Positions 7,333 to 15,618 of a stretch of DNA of 64,000 bases are shown piece by piece. Each line of letters begins with the position of its first letter. Position 1 is the stretch's first letter. The stretch comes from an uncultured Planctomycetia bacterium (GTDB taxonomy: Bacteria; Planctomycetota; Phycisphaerae; Phycisphaerales; SM1A02), in the NCBI GenBank assembly GCA_937871505.1, contig CALMPF010000068.1:25881-89880 (forward strand), written 5' to 3'. The position numbers and the translations under genes were made by a program. The notes under the pieces were generated by a model, which was not told the origin of the DNA, searched no databases, and saw nothing but the letters and a program-made list of their open reading frames with translations.

Positions 7333-7838
7333 CTGGACCACCCCACGAATCCGCGAAGTTCGAGCGCCCCGATCAGGGCGGCGCGACCTTCGACGACGAG
7401 CGGTCGATCGCGCTGCTCCGCGTCGCTGCGCGCGGACGTCCGCTGGAGTCGATCGCGGTGCGCCTGGCAGCTCCGGATGCCGGAGCATGGATCGTCGCGC
7501 AGGTCGATCGGGCTGCGCTGACCGTGGGCGGCTCGGCCGCAGCGCTGCTCGAAGGAGCGATGGCCCTCGATGCGCTCCGAGCGATCCGCAGCAGCGCCTC
7601 CCGGAGGGCGCAGGAGAGCCTCAACGAGCGCGATCGACTTGCGGCGCTGATCGTCTACACGGTGGCGACAGCGGCCGCGATGGTCCACCACCGCGTGCTC
7701 CCGAGCAGAGCCCCGCGGGAGGAGTGGGACGAGCGCCTGGTGGCGCTCTCCGCCGTCGCTCCGCCGCCATGGGGAGCCCTCTTCCGAAACGCAGCGGACA
7801 CCGAGACGGACTCGGATGGGACCGCGACCGCAGGCTGA
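7320..7838 (+). CDS. Hypothetical protein overlapping the sigma-like gene
   Basis: I do not recognise this 172-residue protein. It starts at ATG 7320 inside the sigma-like gene (13-base overlap), with GGAGG 11 nt before the start. It is mostly helical by eye, with no signal peptide. One moderately hydrophobic stretch (LIVYTVATAAAMVHH, about 109-123) is too short and polar to be a confident membrane segment. Overlap with a sigma-like gene suggests a regulator or partner of that factor, for example a soluble anti-sigma protein, but this is inference. The C-terminus is short and polar (DTETDSDGTATAG). Confidence 0.5.
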   Translation: MSDLTGPPHESAKFERPDQGGATFDDERSIALLRVAARGRPLESIAVRLAAPDAGAWIVAQVDRAALTVGGSAAALLEGAMALDALRAIRSSASRRAQESLNERDRLAALIVYTVATAAAMVHHRVLPSRAPREEWDERLVALSAVAPPPWGALFRNAADTETDSDGTATAG

Positions 7839-8423
7839 CCTCTGCGGCGGGCCGCCGCGCCAGCCGCATCGCGCGGGGAGCGTCGATCGGCCTCGATCGT
7901 CGGGGGGCCTCGCTCGCCAGCATCCGTCGCCCGTCGAGGAACGTCCCTCGTCAGGAGTCTCCGCTGATCCGCGGATCTCACGCTCGCTCCGGCGGACGGC
8001 CACTTCAGCGAGCCGCGAGCGCAGCGCCCCTCGCCGTGCATCGAGGCTGCGTCGGAGATCTGAGCGGCAGTGCTGGCGATGGAGCGCCAGGAGTCAGCGT
8101 CACGGAAGGCGCGCGGCCACAGTGAGGGGCTTCCGGCACCTCAGGACCCCTGTGGGGTTCTCGATGGTCGCATGGCCCTGGAGCGGGTGTCGACTTTGCC
8201 GCGACGCAGACTCCTGGCAGATGCTCTGAGTCTGTACGGGGGGCCCGCGGCCTCCGACAACGACTGACTCTCGACTCTCATGGCAAGATCGTCCCCCGCC
8301 CTTGACGTTCCCCGCGGACGCGGTACGTTGACGCGCTGAAGCAACGGGCGTCCTTGCCGCGAAGGCTGCGAGGGCGTCCACCCAGGTCGCTCCCTCGATG
8401 CTCTCGAAGAAGGGTCCAGTTCC
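7839..8423. other. 585-base spacer without a supported gene
   Basis: Reading frames here are Arg/Ser/Pro-rich and show no conserved pattern. A promoter for the next gene lies at 8302-8329. The 15-mer CCGCGACGCAGACTC at 8199-8213 recurs at 9791-9805, just outside the second palindromic element. Confidence 0.6.
8302..8329 (+). promoter_or_regulatory. Probable promoter of the secreted-protein gene
   Basis: TTGACG (8302-8307), 16 bases, TACGTT (8324-8329). The expected start near 8336 leaves a leader of about 88 nt before the ATG at 8424. Confidence 0.55.
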
Positions 8424-9143
8424 ATGAAGAACTTCATCATCTCGAGCCTCGGCTCTCTCGTCGTCGCGGGTGCCGCGTCGGCCGCCTTCACCGGCGTCGC
8501 CTTGAACGAGTACGTCGTCGGCGACAAGTGCGTCGCCGACATCTACATGACGTTCGACGGCACGAACGGCCTCGCCGACGTGCTCCTGAACATCTACAAC
8601 GTCCAGTTCTCGCTTACGACCCACGACGGCAACAACGCTATCCCGTTGCTGATTCACAGCAACCTCGTCCCGGGTCCGAGCTGGTCGCCCCAGTTCGTCA
8701 CCCCCGGCATGGAGAACATGGACACCTTCGTCACCATCGGTGGCGCGGCTGGCTTCAACAACAGCACCCAGGCCGATCCGAACTGGGGCGGCGCCGGCTT
8801 CAACCAGGCCGGCATCCCGGCCCTCGCCGGCTGGTTCAACAGCAACCCGCCGAACCTCCAGGGCCAGTCCTCGTTCGTCGACATCTCCAACCTGTTCGGC
8901 AACAAGACCTATCAAGGCGCCGCGACCTTCGTGATGCGGCTTGTCGCCCTTGCCAGCGACCTCGCCGCGAACCCTGTCAGCATCAGCTTCTCGGGATCGC
9001 TAACCTACAACCAGGGCCTCGGCACCGCGCCGATCCAGCCGAACTTCTCGTTCCAGAACAACCTCTGGGCGATCCCGGCTCCTGGCGCTCTCACGCTCCT
9101 CGCCCTCGCCGGCCTCGCTGCCGGCCGCCGTCGTCGCGCGTGA
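8424..9143 (+). CDS. Secreted protein with PEP-CTERM-like tail
   Basis: A 239-residue exported protein of unknown function. It has a signal peptide (MKNFIISSLGSLVVAGAASA, cut near residue 20), a beta-rich Asn/Gly/Phe-rich body and a C-terminal tail PAPGALTLLALAGLAAG followed by RRRRA. That tripartite tail (P-x-P, hydrophobic helix, Arg cluster) matches PEP-CTERM-type sorting signals, which direct proteins to an exosortase for envelope anchoring; here the motif is PAP rather than PEP. Codon use is less extreme, with many AAC and ACC codons, as expected for a well-expressed surface protein. A GAAG-rich Shine-Dalgarno precedes the ATG and a promoter is visible at 8302-8329. The gene stands alone. 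No exosortase is in the window. Confidence 0.75.
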   Translation: MKNFIISSLGSLVVAGAASAAFTGVALNEYVVGDKCVADIYMTFDGTNGLADVLLNIYNVQFSLTTHDGNNAIPLLIHSNLVPGPSWSPQFVTPGMENMDTFVTIGGAAGFNNSTQADPNWGGAGFNQAGIPALAGWFNSNPPNLQGQSSFVDISNLFGNKTYQGAATFVMRLVALASDLAANPVSISFSGSLTYNQGLGTAPIQPNFSFQNNLWAIPAPGALTLLALAGLAAGRRRRA

Positions 9144-9394
9144 TCGCTCGCCGACTCGGTACTCCTGCCGAACGTCAGCGAGTCCGCTGACCGAGGAGTC
9201 TGCGTCACGGAGCGCCTTCAGCCTCCGAGATGTCGTGAGCCCGGAGGTTCGTCATCTTCGGCGCCGACGCGGCCCGCACGCTCCGCCAGAGTCTTCACGA
9301 ATTCCGGGTTTCCAAAGACACAATCGGGTGGCTGGCGCGAATGGTCTGGCCTGGGAAGCGTCTACAGGCCGTAGAGCCCGATCAGGTGCTGCTG

Positions 9395-9606
9395 CCGCCG
9401 TCGCTGCGGGCGATGGCGGCCGGCAACGCACCTGGCCGTCGGACGATCTGCCGCTTCCGGGAGCGTCATCTGAAGGACTTCGAGAACGCGTTCGTCCAGC
9501 TCGCGCAGCTCGCGCGTGAGGCGGAACTGGTGAGTATGGGGACGATCGCGGTCGACGGCACGAAGATCCGTGCCGACGCGAGCAAGCGGAAGGCGAAGCG
9601 CTCAAG
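9395..9606 (+). pseudogene. Transposase fragment, IS1182/IS5-like
   Basis: About 70 residues in one frame read AMAAGNAPGRRTICRFRERHL, then LAREAELVSMGTIAVDGTKIRADASKRKAK. This is the N-terminal part of the catalytic domain of IS1182-type DDE transposases, including the first catalytic Asp (VDGTK). The usual TI-x-RFR-x-RH pattern is intact. Homology ends abruptly near 9606, after which the frame becomes Arg/Pro-rich, and no other part of the transposase is found. It is a dead remnant, with one of the palindromic elements starting 200 bp downstream. No terminal repeats of a parent IS are visible. Confidence 0.7.
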
Positions 9607-9808
9607 GCCATCGCGGCGCCCGCTGCGGCGTCGCTTGACGACCCGATCGGGCCGAGAGTGGGACGCACGCCGTGCAGGTCGAGCGCACACCTCGCGCAGG
9701 ATGAGCGAGCGAGGTCCGCCCGGACGCTCCATGGAGACTTGTCCCGCTGGAGAGGTGCATGCCGAACGCCCGACCTGGCGCCGGGCGGCTCCGCGACGCA
9801 GACTCTCG

Positions 9809-9991
9809 AGCACTCCAGCGCCCCTTGTCTCCTGCTGCGGCGTCCGGAAGCGGCGTTCTGCTGCGTCGAAGCTCGCAGCTGGTGCTTGATGGCCCGCAGC
9901 GGGGCCACCGGCGCCCCATCTGCTTCGCTTCTCCTTGCAGAACATCCGCTTCCGATCGCCTCGCGACGGACCCAAGGGGCGCTGGAGCGCT
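9809..9991. repeat. Palindromic interspersed element, long copy (183 bp, inverted)
   Basis: The ends match the 3857-3951 element in the opposite orientation: AGCACTCCAGCGCCCCTTG at 9809-9827 and CAAGGGGCGCTGGAGCGCT at 9973-9991 (one mismatch). About 45 bp of each flank corresponds to the other element's reverse complement. Between AAGCGG and CCGCTTCC it has about 92 bp instead of 4. That centre is itself palindromic, starting GTTCTGC, ending GCAGAAC, with TGGCCC/GGGCCA inside. Its right edge supplies part of the stop codon of the minus-strand globin-like gene. Confidence 0.85.
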
Positions 9992-10535
9992 AGCCAGTCG
10001 ATCGACCGAACCAACTGCGGGGCGCGCCTGTTCCGGAGCCTCGGGGCGCGGTGCGCGCGGCGGGATCCGCCTCGAGCATCGTCGCCATCGCCACGTCGAG
10101 GGCGCGGCGGAGCTCTTCAGCGAACATCGGCGTCCATGCCTCGCCGAGCGACTCGGCGACGGCGTCCTGAAACACCGCGGCGAGCAGGGCGCACTCGGCG
10201 CGCCGGATCTCGGCGGCGGTGATCCGGAGTCCGAGCTCGCGCAGCAGGTCATGGACCGGTTCATGGGCGCTCACGCGATCGAAGATCAGTTCGAGCGTCG
10301 CGCGGACGCTCCGCCGGAGCACCGCTGCGCGCTCCCGTCCCTGCTCGCCGCGCAGCATGGCGGCGATGGCGGGAACCAGCGCCGCGGCGCGGTCGAGGAC
10401 GCGGTCGATCACGGAGTCGAGGACCGGTCGTACGAGGGCGTGGCTCTCGCCGAGCCTGGCGATGACGAGCTCGTCGGGGGGGATCACGTGAAGGCCGTCG
10501 ACCGGCGCGAGCAGTGGATGGCGGGTGATCCGCAT
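9990..10535 (-). CDS. Globin-fold-like protein lacking the usual haem histidine (tentative)
   Basis: A 181-residue, all-helical soluble protein. By eye the stretch LLRELGLRITAAEIRRAECALLAAVFQDAVAESLGEAWTPMFAEELRRALDVAMATM lines up with the F-G-H helices of bacterial haemoglobins (the pattern xKHxxxGVxxxHYxxVxxxLLxxxxxxLGxAxTxxxxxAWxxAY). VLDRAAALVPAIAAML fits the B-C region. At the position of the proximal haem histidine the protein has Leu. It would therefore be a haem-free globin-like sensor domain or not a globin at all. The start is uncertain: ATG 10535 is used, but the frame stays open to an ATG at 10856, which would overlap the start of the divergent kinase gene. The stop codon lies at the border of a palindromic repeat, so the C-terminus may be altered. 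Residues quoted are separate short motifs of one alignment. Confidence 0.4.
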   Translation of the reverse strand: MRITRHPLLAPVDGLHVIPPDELVIARLGESHALVRPVLDSVIDRVLDRAAALVPAIAAMLRGEQGRERAAVLRRSVRATLELIFDRVSAHEPVHDLLRELGLRITAAEIRRAECALLAAVFQDAVAESLGEAWTPMFAEELRRALDVAMATMLEADPAARTAPRGSGTGAPRSWFGRSTG

Positions 10536-10850
10536 GGGACGATCTGGTCGGCGGGGCGCGTGCGGCGATGGCCGCGCTCCGACGGACGCCCGGCGCAGCC
10601 GCGAGGGCCGCGGGCGCAGGGGTGGCCATGGAGTCGCAGGCTCCTCCCGTTCAACGAAAGCAGGGCCCGCAGTCCGCAGTGGACGGGCGCGAACCGCGTC
10701 CGGCGGCCCCTCCGCCGCGCTGCTCCCCTCGGGATCGTCAGCGCCGAACAGCGTGACGTCGAACCCGCAGGGCGGCGACCTCGGAGGGCGCCGGGCGCTC
10801 GGGCGAGCGAAGATCGCCTCGGCGTGGGCGAAGAGTGCGCGTCGGATCCG

Positions 10851-10856
10851 TACCAT
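10851..10856 (+). promoter_or_regulatory. Leaderless-type -10 hexamer TACCAT, kinase gene
   Basis: It ends 5 nt before an in-frame GTG at 10862, the distance expected if transcription starts at the start codon. This decides the start in favour of 10862 rather than the GTG at 10835. Confidence 0.5.
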
Positions 10857-10861
10857 CGACC

Positions 10862-13800
10862 GTGCAGGACGTTCCGATCCCATCCGGCGCATCCCGCGGG
10901 GGCGAACGGCGACGGACCCCGGGCGGCGGGGCGACCCCTGCCTCGGGTGGCGAGCCTCAGCCAGCCTCCAAGACGCAGATCGGCGCGGAGGATCCGGCGC
11001 GGCATCGCTTCGACCGCCTGATGAAGGGGTTCGAGGAGGCGATCGGACTCGACCTTCGCGCTCGCGCGGAGCTCCTTCAGAACTGTCGCGCGAACGACCC
11101 CGCGCTCGCCGACGAGCTCGCCGCCATGCTTGCCGCGGATGAAGGCCCGGGACTTGGGGTCGGCACCGGCGCCGCCCGGCTGGCCGAGGCGGTCGGCGGC
11201 GATCGAGAGGGGCGCCACGCAAGCCCCGATCCAGGCTTCGCGCCGTCGGGCGCTCCGGAAGGAGCTGCCGGCCCGGGTGTGCGACCGCGCACGATCGGCC
11301 GCAGCGCGGCATCGGGGCGCGAGCGGCTTCCCCGAGAGCCGATCCCGCTCCTCGCCGGCGAGTACCGGCTGATCCGGCTCCTTGGCGAGGGCGGCATGGG
11401 CACGGTCTACGAAGCGGAGCAGGCGATCCCGCGGCGGCGCGTCGCGGTGAAGGTGATCCGCTCGAGCTTCGCGTCGCGGCGGATGCTCCGCCGCTTCGCC
11501 CACGAGGCCCATGTCCTCGGGCGTCTCCAGCACCCGGGCATCGCCCAGATTTTCGAGGCCGGTGCCGGCGATGCCGATCGGCCCGATCAGGCCTTCTTCG
11601 TGATGGAGTACGTCGACGGTGTCTCGCTTGTCGAGTATGCGCGGGAGCGCTCGCTCGACCAGCGCGAACGCCTCGGCCTGGTCGCGGCGGTCGGCGACGC
11701 GGTGGCGCACGCCCATCAGCGCGGGGTGATTCACCGCGATCTCAAGCCTGCGAACATCCTCGTCGATGCGGGAGGACAGCCGAAAGTCCTCGACTTCGGA
11801 GTCGCGCGCGTCGTCGAAGGGGATGCCGACGTCTCGACGCAGCTCACGTCGATCGGACAGCTCGTCGGCACGCTGCCCTACATGAGCCCTGAACAGGTCT
11901 CCGGCGACCCCGACGAGGTCGACGTTCGCTGCGATGTCTACGCGCTCGGAGTGATCCTGTACGAGCTGCTCGCCGGGAGGCTGCCGCATGATCTCGCCCG
12001 GAAGTCGATCCCCGAGTCGGCCCGCATCATCCGCGAGGTCGATCCGCCGAGACTCGGCTCCATTCGCCGCGAGTGCCGCGGAGACATCGAGACCATCGTC
12101 CACAAGGCGCTCGACAAGGAGAAGCAGCGTCGCTACCAGTCCGCGCAGGAGCTCGTCGCGGACATCCGTCGCTGGATGGACGGCGAGCCGATCCAGGCGC
12201 GGCAGCACTCGGCGTACTACGTCCTGCGCAAGGCCATCCGCCGGCATCGCGGGCCGGTGGCCGCCGCCGCACTCCTGCTCGTCGGCCTCGCCTCGTTCTC
12301 CCTCTACGCCCTGGGTCAGTCGCGGCTCAACGCGCGCCTGGCGAGGATCGCGTCAGAGGAGCTCAGCGCGAGCAACGTCGAGCGCGGGCGGCTCTTCGCG
12401 CGGACGGGGAAGCTCCGGGCCGCAGAGGCGCTGATCTGGCCCGAACTGCTGCGTACGGCGACCGCGGAGAGCGCGTATCACGCGCTCTGGGAGATGTACG
12501 AGCGCCAGGCGTGCGTCGCGACCTGGCGGCCGTTCGACCTGCCGATCCGGGCGATCGCGGCGATGGGCCGGGGCGAAGCGGTCGCCGTGGGAGAGCGCGG
12601 CCCGCTCGCGCGGATCCGGCTCGCCGACGGAGCCGTCCTCAGCCGATCGGAGCAGATGTTCGCAGGCGAGGTCGCGGGCGCGGTGGTGCTCGACGATGGA
12701 ACGTTGATCGTCGCCGATGGCGAAGGGTTGCTCTCGACCTTCGATGCCTCCGACCTTGCTGCCGAGGGCTCGGTTCGGGCGCATCGCGGCGGCGTTCGCG
12801 GGATCGCGGTCACCGGACCCTCGGAGTTCGTCTCGGTCGGGCCGGACGGAGCGATGCGGCGCTGGTCGAGTGCGCTGGATCCGCTCGGCGAGGTCGCCAT
12901 CGGCGCCGGGGCGACGGCGGTGGCCTTCGATCCGACGCGGCGGCTCGTGGCGGTCGCCCTGGCCGGCGGTCTCATCCGGCTCCTCAAGCCAGACGGCGAG
13001 GTTGTCGCGACGCTCGCCGGTCACGCAGCCGGGGTCCCTGCGCTGGCGTTCTCGCCGGATGGATCGACCCTGGCCTCGGGTTCGAGCGATCGGACCATTC
13101 GCTTCTGGTCGGTTCCCGACGGAGCGTCGCGCGCGAGCGTCCGTCGGCCCAATGGAACGACGCGCGGCCTGGCCTTCGACGGCGACGAGCGCCTGTTCAG
13201 CACGGGGTGGTGGCGCTTGGAGGTCTGGAATGCGGCGGAGCACGAAGTCGTCCGGACGATCGCGAGCGCCGAGGGACAGCTTGCGTTCGAGCATGTCGGC
13301 GAGGGGGTCGTCGTCACCGGTCACGCAGACGGGACGCTCCGCGTCTGGGAGCTCGCCGGACACGGCGCACGGCGCGAGGTTCACTCGGGGAGCGGTCCAG
13401 GCACGTCGATCTTCACGCCGGACGGCCGCGGCATCGTGCACGGAACCTCGGCGGGCCTGGTCGAGCTGGTCGACTCGGCAACCCTCGAACCGATTCGCCG
13501 CTTTCCGGGCCTCGCCGCCCGCGTGGCGACGCTCGCGCTCTCGCCCGATGGACGGATGCTCGCAGGCGTGGCGCGCGACGGTTCGCTCATCCTCTGGGAC
13601 TTCGAGAATGGCGCCGAGCTCGGGCGCAGCGCCGGAATCAACAGCGCCACCGGCGCCGGTGTCGCGTGGCACCCTGGTTCCGCGCTGCTCGTCGCCTGCG
13701 GACGCGACCGGGCGTTTCACGTCCTCGCCGCGCCGTCGCTCCAGCGACTGACGACGCTTCCGGCGTCGAACGAGGCGCTGGGCGTCGCGGTGGCCCCGGA

Positions 13801-14470
13801 TGGCGAGTCATTCATCGCCGTCAGCCGCGAGGATCGCATCGTCCGCGCCGGCTTCGATGGGGTGGTCCTCGAGAGCGTTGCGGCAGGAGACTCGGGGACG
13901 GCCGCGTGGATGCCTGGGATCAGCCCCGACGGGACCACGCTCGCGGTCGGTGCGTGGGATCGAACGGTCCGGCTCCTCGACGCGCAGACGCTTCGTCCGC
14001 TCGAGACGCTCGTCGGACACTCGGCGCTGGTCTCAAGCGTCGCATGGCGCCCCGGTCGCCCGCAGCACCTGCTGACGGTGGGGTGGGATGGGGAGATCCG
14101 ACTGTGGAATGTCGGCAGCGGCCAGGCGCTGCTGGCGCTCGATGTCTCCCCGGGCTGGGAGCTGCTCGATGCGGCGTGGAGTCCCGAGGGCGACAGGTTC
14201 GTCGTCTCGGATGCGCGCGGCCTGGTGACGCTCTGGGATCTCCGCGCCGGCGACCGGGCCATCGCCGGCCACGTCCGCGCGACGATGGCCGAGCTTGAAC
14301 ACGGCGCGCTGAGCGGAGTGGGAGAGCCGCGCTCAGCGGCGATCGATCGGTCGGCGCTCCGCGATCGCCGCGCTGCGCTGGAGGCCTGGGCGGACGCGGT
14401 CCTCGCAGGCGAGCGCCCCGACCCGCCGCCAGAGCCGGGGCCGGAGCCGGCTGCGATCCGGGAGCGATAG
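10862..14470 (+). CDS. Ser/Thr protein kinase fused to WD40 repeats, membrane-anchored
   Basis: A 1202-residue bacterial Hanks-type kinase. After about 45 variable residues comes the planctomycete-style helical region RFDRLMKGFEEAIGL...ADELAAMLAADE. The kinase domain (about 166-440) follows with the Gly-loop LGEGGMGTVYEAE, Lys of VAVKVI, HRDLKPANIL, DFG and the SPE of the APE motif. One transmembrane helix (about 465-485, AAALLLVGLASFSLYALG) precedes a C-terminal WD40 propeller set (about 560-1160) with repeats such as LAFSPDGSTLASGSSDRTIRFWSV and VAWRPGRPQHLLTVGWDGEIRLWNV. The kinase faces the cytoplasm and the propeller should be extracytoplasmic, probably as a ligand or protein sensor. The start at 10862 is based on the TACCAT hexamer. 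It is divergent from the globin-like gene. The tail is Pro/Glu-rich. Confidence 0.93.
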   Translation: MQDVPIPSGASRGGERRRTPGGGATPASGGEPQPASKTQIGAEDPARHRFDRLMKGFEEAIGLDLRARAELLQNCRANDPALADELAAMLAADEGPGLGVGTGAARLAEAVGGDREGRHASPDPGFAPSGAPEGAAGPGVRPRTIGRSAASGRERLPREPIPLLAGEYRLIRLLGEGGMGTVYEAEQAIPRRRVAVKVIRSSFASRRMLRRFAHEAHVLGRLQHPGIAQIFEAGAGDADRPDQAFFVMEYVDGVSLVEYARERSLDQRERLGLVAAVGDAVAHAHQRGVIHRDLKPANILVDAGGQPKVLDFGVARVVEGDADVSTQLTSIGQLVGTLPYMSPEQVSGDPDEVDVRCDVYALGVILYELLAGRLPHDLARKSIPESARIIREVDPPRLGSIRRECRGDIETIVHKALDKEKQRRYQSAQELVADIRRWMDGEPIQARQHSAYYVLRKAIRRHRGPVAAAALLLVGLASFSLYALGQSRLNARLARIASEELSASNVERGRLFARTGKLRAAEALIWPELLRTATAESAYHALWEMYERQACVATWRPFDLPIRAIAAMGRGEAVAVGERGPLARIRLADGAVLSRSEQMFAGEVAGAVVLDDGTLIVADGEGLLSTFDASDLAAEGSVRAHRGGVRGIAVTGPSEFVSVGPDGAMRRWSSALDPLGEVAIGAGATAVAFDPTRRLVAVALAGGLIRLLKPDGEVVATLAGHAAGVPALAFSPDGSTLASGSSDRTIRFWSVPDGASRASVRRPNGTTRGLAFDGDERLFSTGWWRLEVWNAAEHEVVRTIASAEGQLAFEHVGEGVVVTGHADGTLRVWELAGHGARREVHSGSGPGTSIFTPDGRGIVHGTSAGLVELVDSATLEPIRRFPGLAARVATLALSPDGRMLAGVARDGSLILWDFENGAELGRSAGINSATGAGVAWHPGSALLVACGRDRAFHVLAAPSLQRLTTLPASNEALGVAVAPDGESFIAVSREDRIVRAGFDGVVLESVAAGDSGTAAWMPGISPDGTTLAVGAWDRTVRLLDAQTLRPLETLVGHSALVSSVAWRPGRPQHLLTVGWDGEIRLWNVGSGQALLALDVSPGWELLDAAWSPEGDRFVVSDARGLVTLWDLRAGDRAIAGHVRATMAELEHGALSGVGEPRSAAIDRSALRDRRAALEAWADAVLAGERPDPPPEPGPEPAAIRER

Positions 14471-14579
14471 CGCGCGAGGGCCGGGCGCTCCGGCACCAGC
14501 TCACTCCGGGCTCGGGCCACTGGAGGCTCCGCGCTGCGCCGCTGCCCGCGACCGCGCGAGGGGGCGTCGAAGTCCTTGA

Positions 14580-14585
14580 TACGCT
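14580..14585 (+). promoter_or_regulatory. -10 hexamer TACGCT before recO
   Basis: It lies 13 nt before the recO ATG, the longest spacing of the group, and no Shine-Dalgarno is visible. Confidence 0.35.
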
Positions 14586-14598
14586 TTCGCCCGACCCG

Positions 14599-15513
14599 AT
14601 GCCAACGCTCACCGACGAGGCGATCTGCGTGCGGCACTGGGACTTTTCCGAAACCAGCCAGACCGTGAGCCTCCTCACCCGTGGCCACGGGCTGCTGCGC
14701 GGGCTCGCCAAGGGAGCGAAGCGCGAGCGAGCTCGATTCAGCGGCGGGATCGATCTGCTGGCGCGCGGTCGGGTGATCGCCCTGACGAAGCCGGGCCGCG
14801 AACTCGCCACCCTCACCGACTGGGACCTGCTCGAAGCCCACCGGCATCTGCGCGAGTCTCTGGGCGCGAACTCCGCGGGCTTCTACATGGCGGAGCTGGC
14901 CTGTCGACTCGTCGCCGAGGGAGAGTCGCGCCCGCGGTCGTACGACGCGTTCGCCGCCGGGCTCCGCGCCCTCGCCGATCGCGAGCTCCTCGACGCGACG
15001 CTCGTCCGCTTCCAGTGGACGCTCTTGGAAGAGGGCGGCGTCCGTCCGACCCTCGACCCTGACGACGGGTCGATGCCGCCGCCTGCGACGGGGAGCGACG
15101 TCGCGGACGCGGAGGAGGGCGCGCCGTCGGTCCAACAGGGCGACGAGCGCCGCGAATCGAGCGCGACCAGCCGCGAGCGGTCGCCCGGAAGCGGCGGGCC
15201 GAGCGGGGTCGAAGGGGCATCGCCCTCAACGGCGGAACGTTCACCGCTGGTGGTGATCTTCGCGCCGCACGAGGGCGGCGTGATCGCCGGACCCGGCCGC
15301 GCTGCTCCGCGCCCGGCGGGAGCCTCGCGGCGCTGGCGCGTCAGGCTGGAGACGATCGACGTGCTTCGACGGCTCGAGCGAGAAGGGGTCGTCGCGCCCG
15401 CGAGCGGTCCAGCGGTCCGGCGGGCCGGCCGGCTGCTGGCAGCCTGCCTGCGCGAGCTCATCGGACAGGAGCCCGTGACGCTGCGCTCCGTCTACGGCGC
15501 GATTCCGACCTGA
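14599..15513 (+). CDS. recO: DNA repair protein RecO
   Basis: RecO helps load RecA on SSB-coated single-stranded DNA in the RecFOR pathway. The 304-residue protein starts with the family's OB-fold (MPTLTDEAICVRHWDFSET, VSLLTRGHGLLRGLAKGAKR, FSGGIDLLARGRV). A helical domain follows (GFYMAELACRLVAEGESRPRSYDAFAAGLRAL). The zinc-finger cysteines of many RecO proteins are missing, and in that region there is a low-complexity Ser/Gly/Glu insertion at about 155-215. The C-terminus (RRAGRLLAACLRELIGQEPVTLRSVYGAI) again looks like RecO. Loss of the finger is known in some lineages. The spacing to the kinase gene is 128 bp, and a -10 hexamer at 14580 suggests its own promoter. Confidence 0.85.
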   Translation: MPTLTDEAICVRHWDFSETSQTVSLLTRGHGLLRGLAKGAKRERARFSGGIDLLARGRVIALTKPGRELATLTDWDLLEAHRHLRESLGANSAGFYMAELACRLVAEGESRPRSYDAFAAGLRALADRELLDATLVRFQWTLLEEGGVRPTLDPDDGSMPPPATGSDVADAEEGAPSVQQGDERRESSATSRERSPGSGGPSGVEGASPSTAERSPLVVIFAPHEGGVIAGPGRAAPRPAGASRRWRVRLETIDVLRRLEREGVVAPASGPAVRRAGRLLAACLRELIGQEPVTLRSVYGAIPT

Positions 15514-15604
15514 GCCGTCCCCGACCGCGGGCCCCCTCCGCTCCGTTCAGGCCGGTTGATGCAAGCCGGGTCGCACGGGTGACCTGCGGCCGTCGTGCGG
15601 CCGC

Positions 15605-15610
15605 TACCCT
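15605..15610 (+). promoter_or_regulatory. Leaderless-type -10 hexamer TACCCT, M16 peptidase gene
   Basis: It ends 8 nt before the ATG at 15619, with no Shine-Dalgarno between. Confidence 0.45.
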
Positions 15611-15618
15611 CGTCGGCG

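Noticed and set aside
10484..12247. 587-residue minus-strand frame across the kinase gene
   Set aside because: It lies opposite an unmistakable kinase domain and shows no motif of its own.
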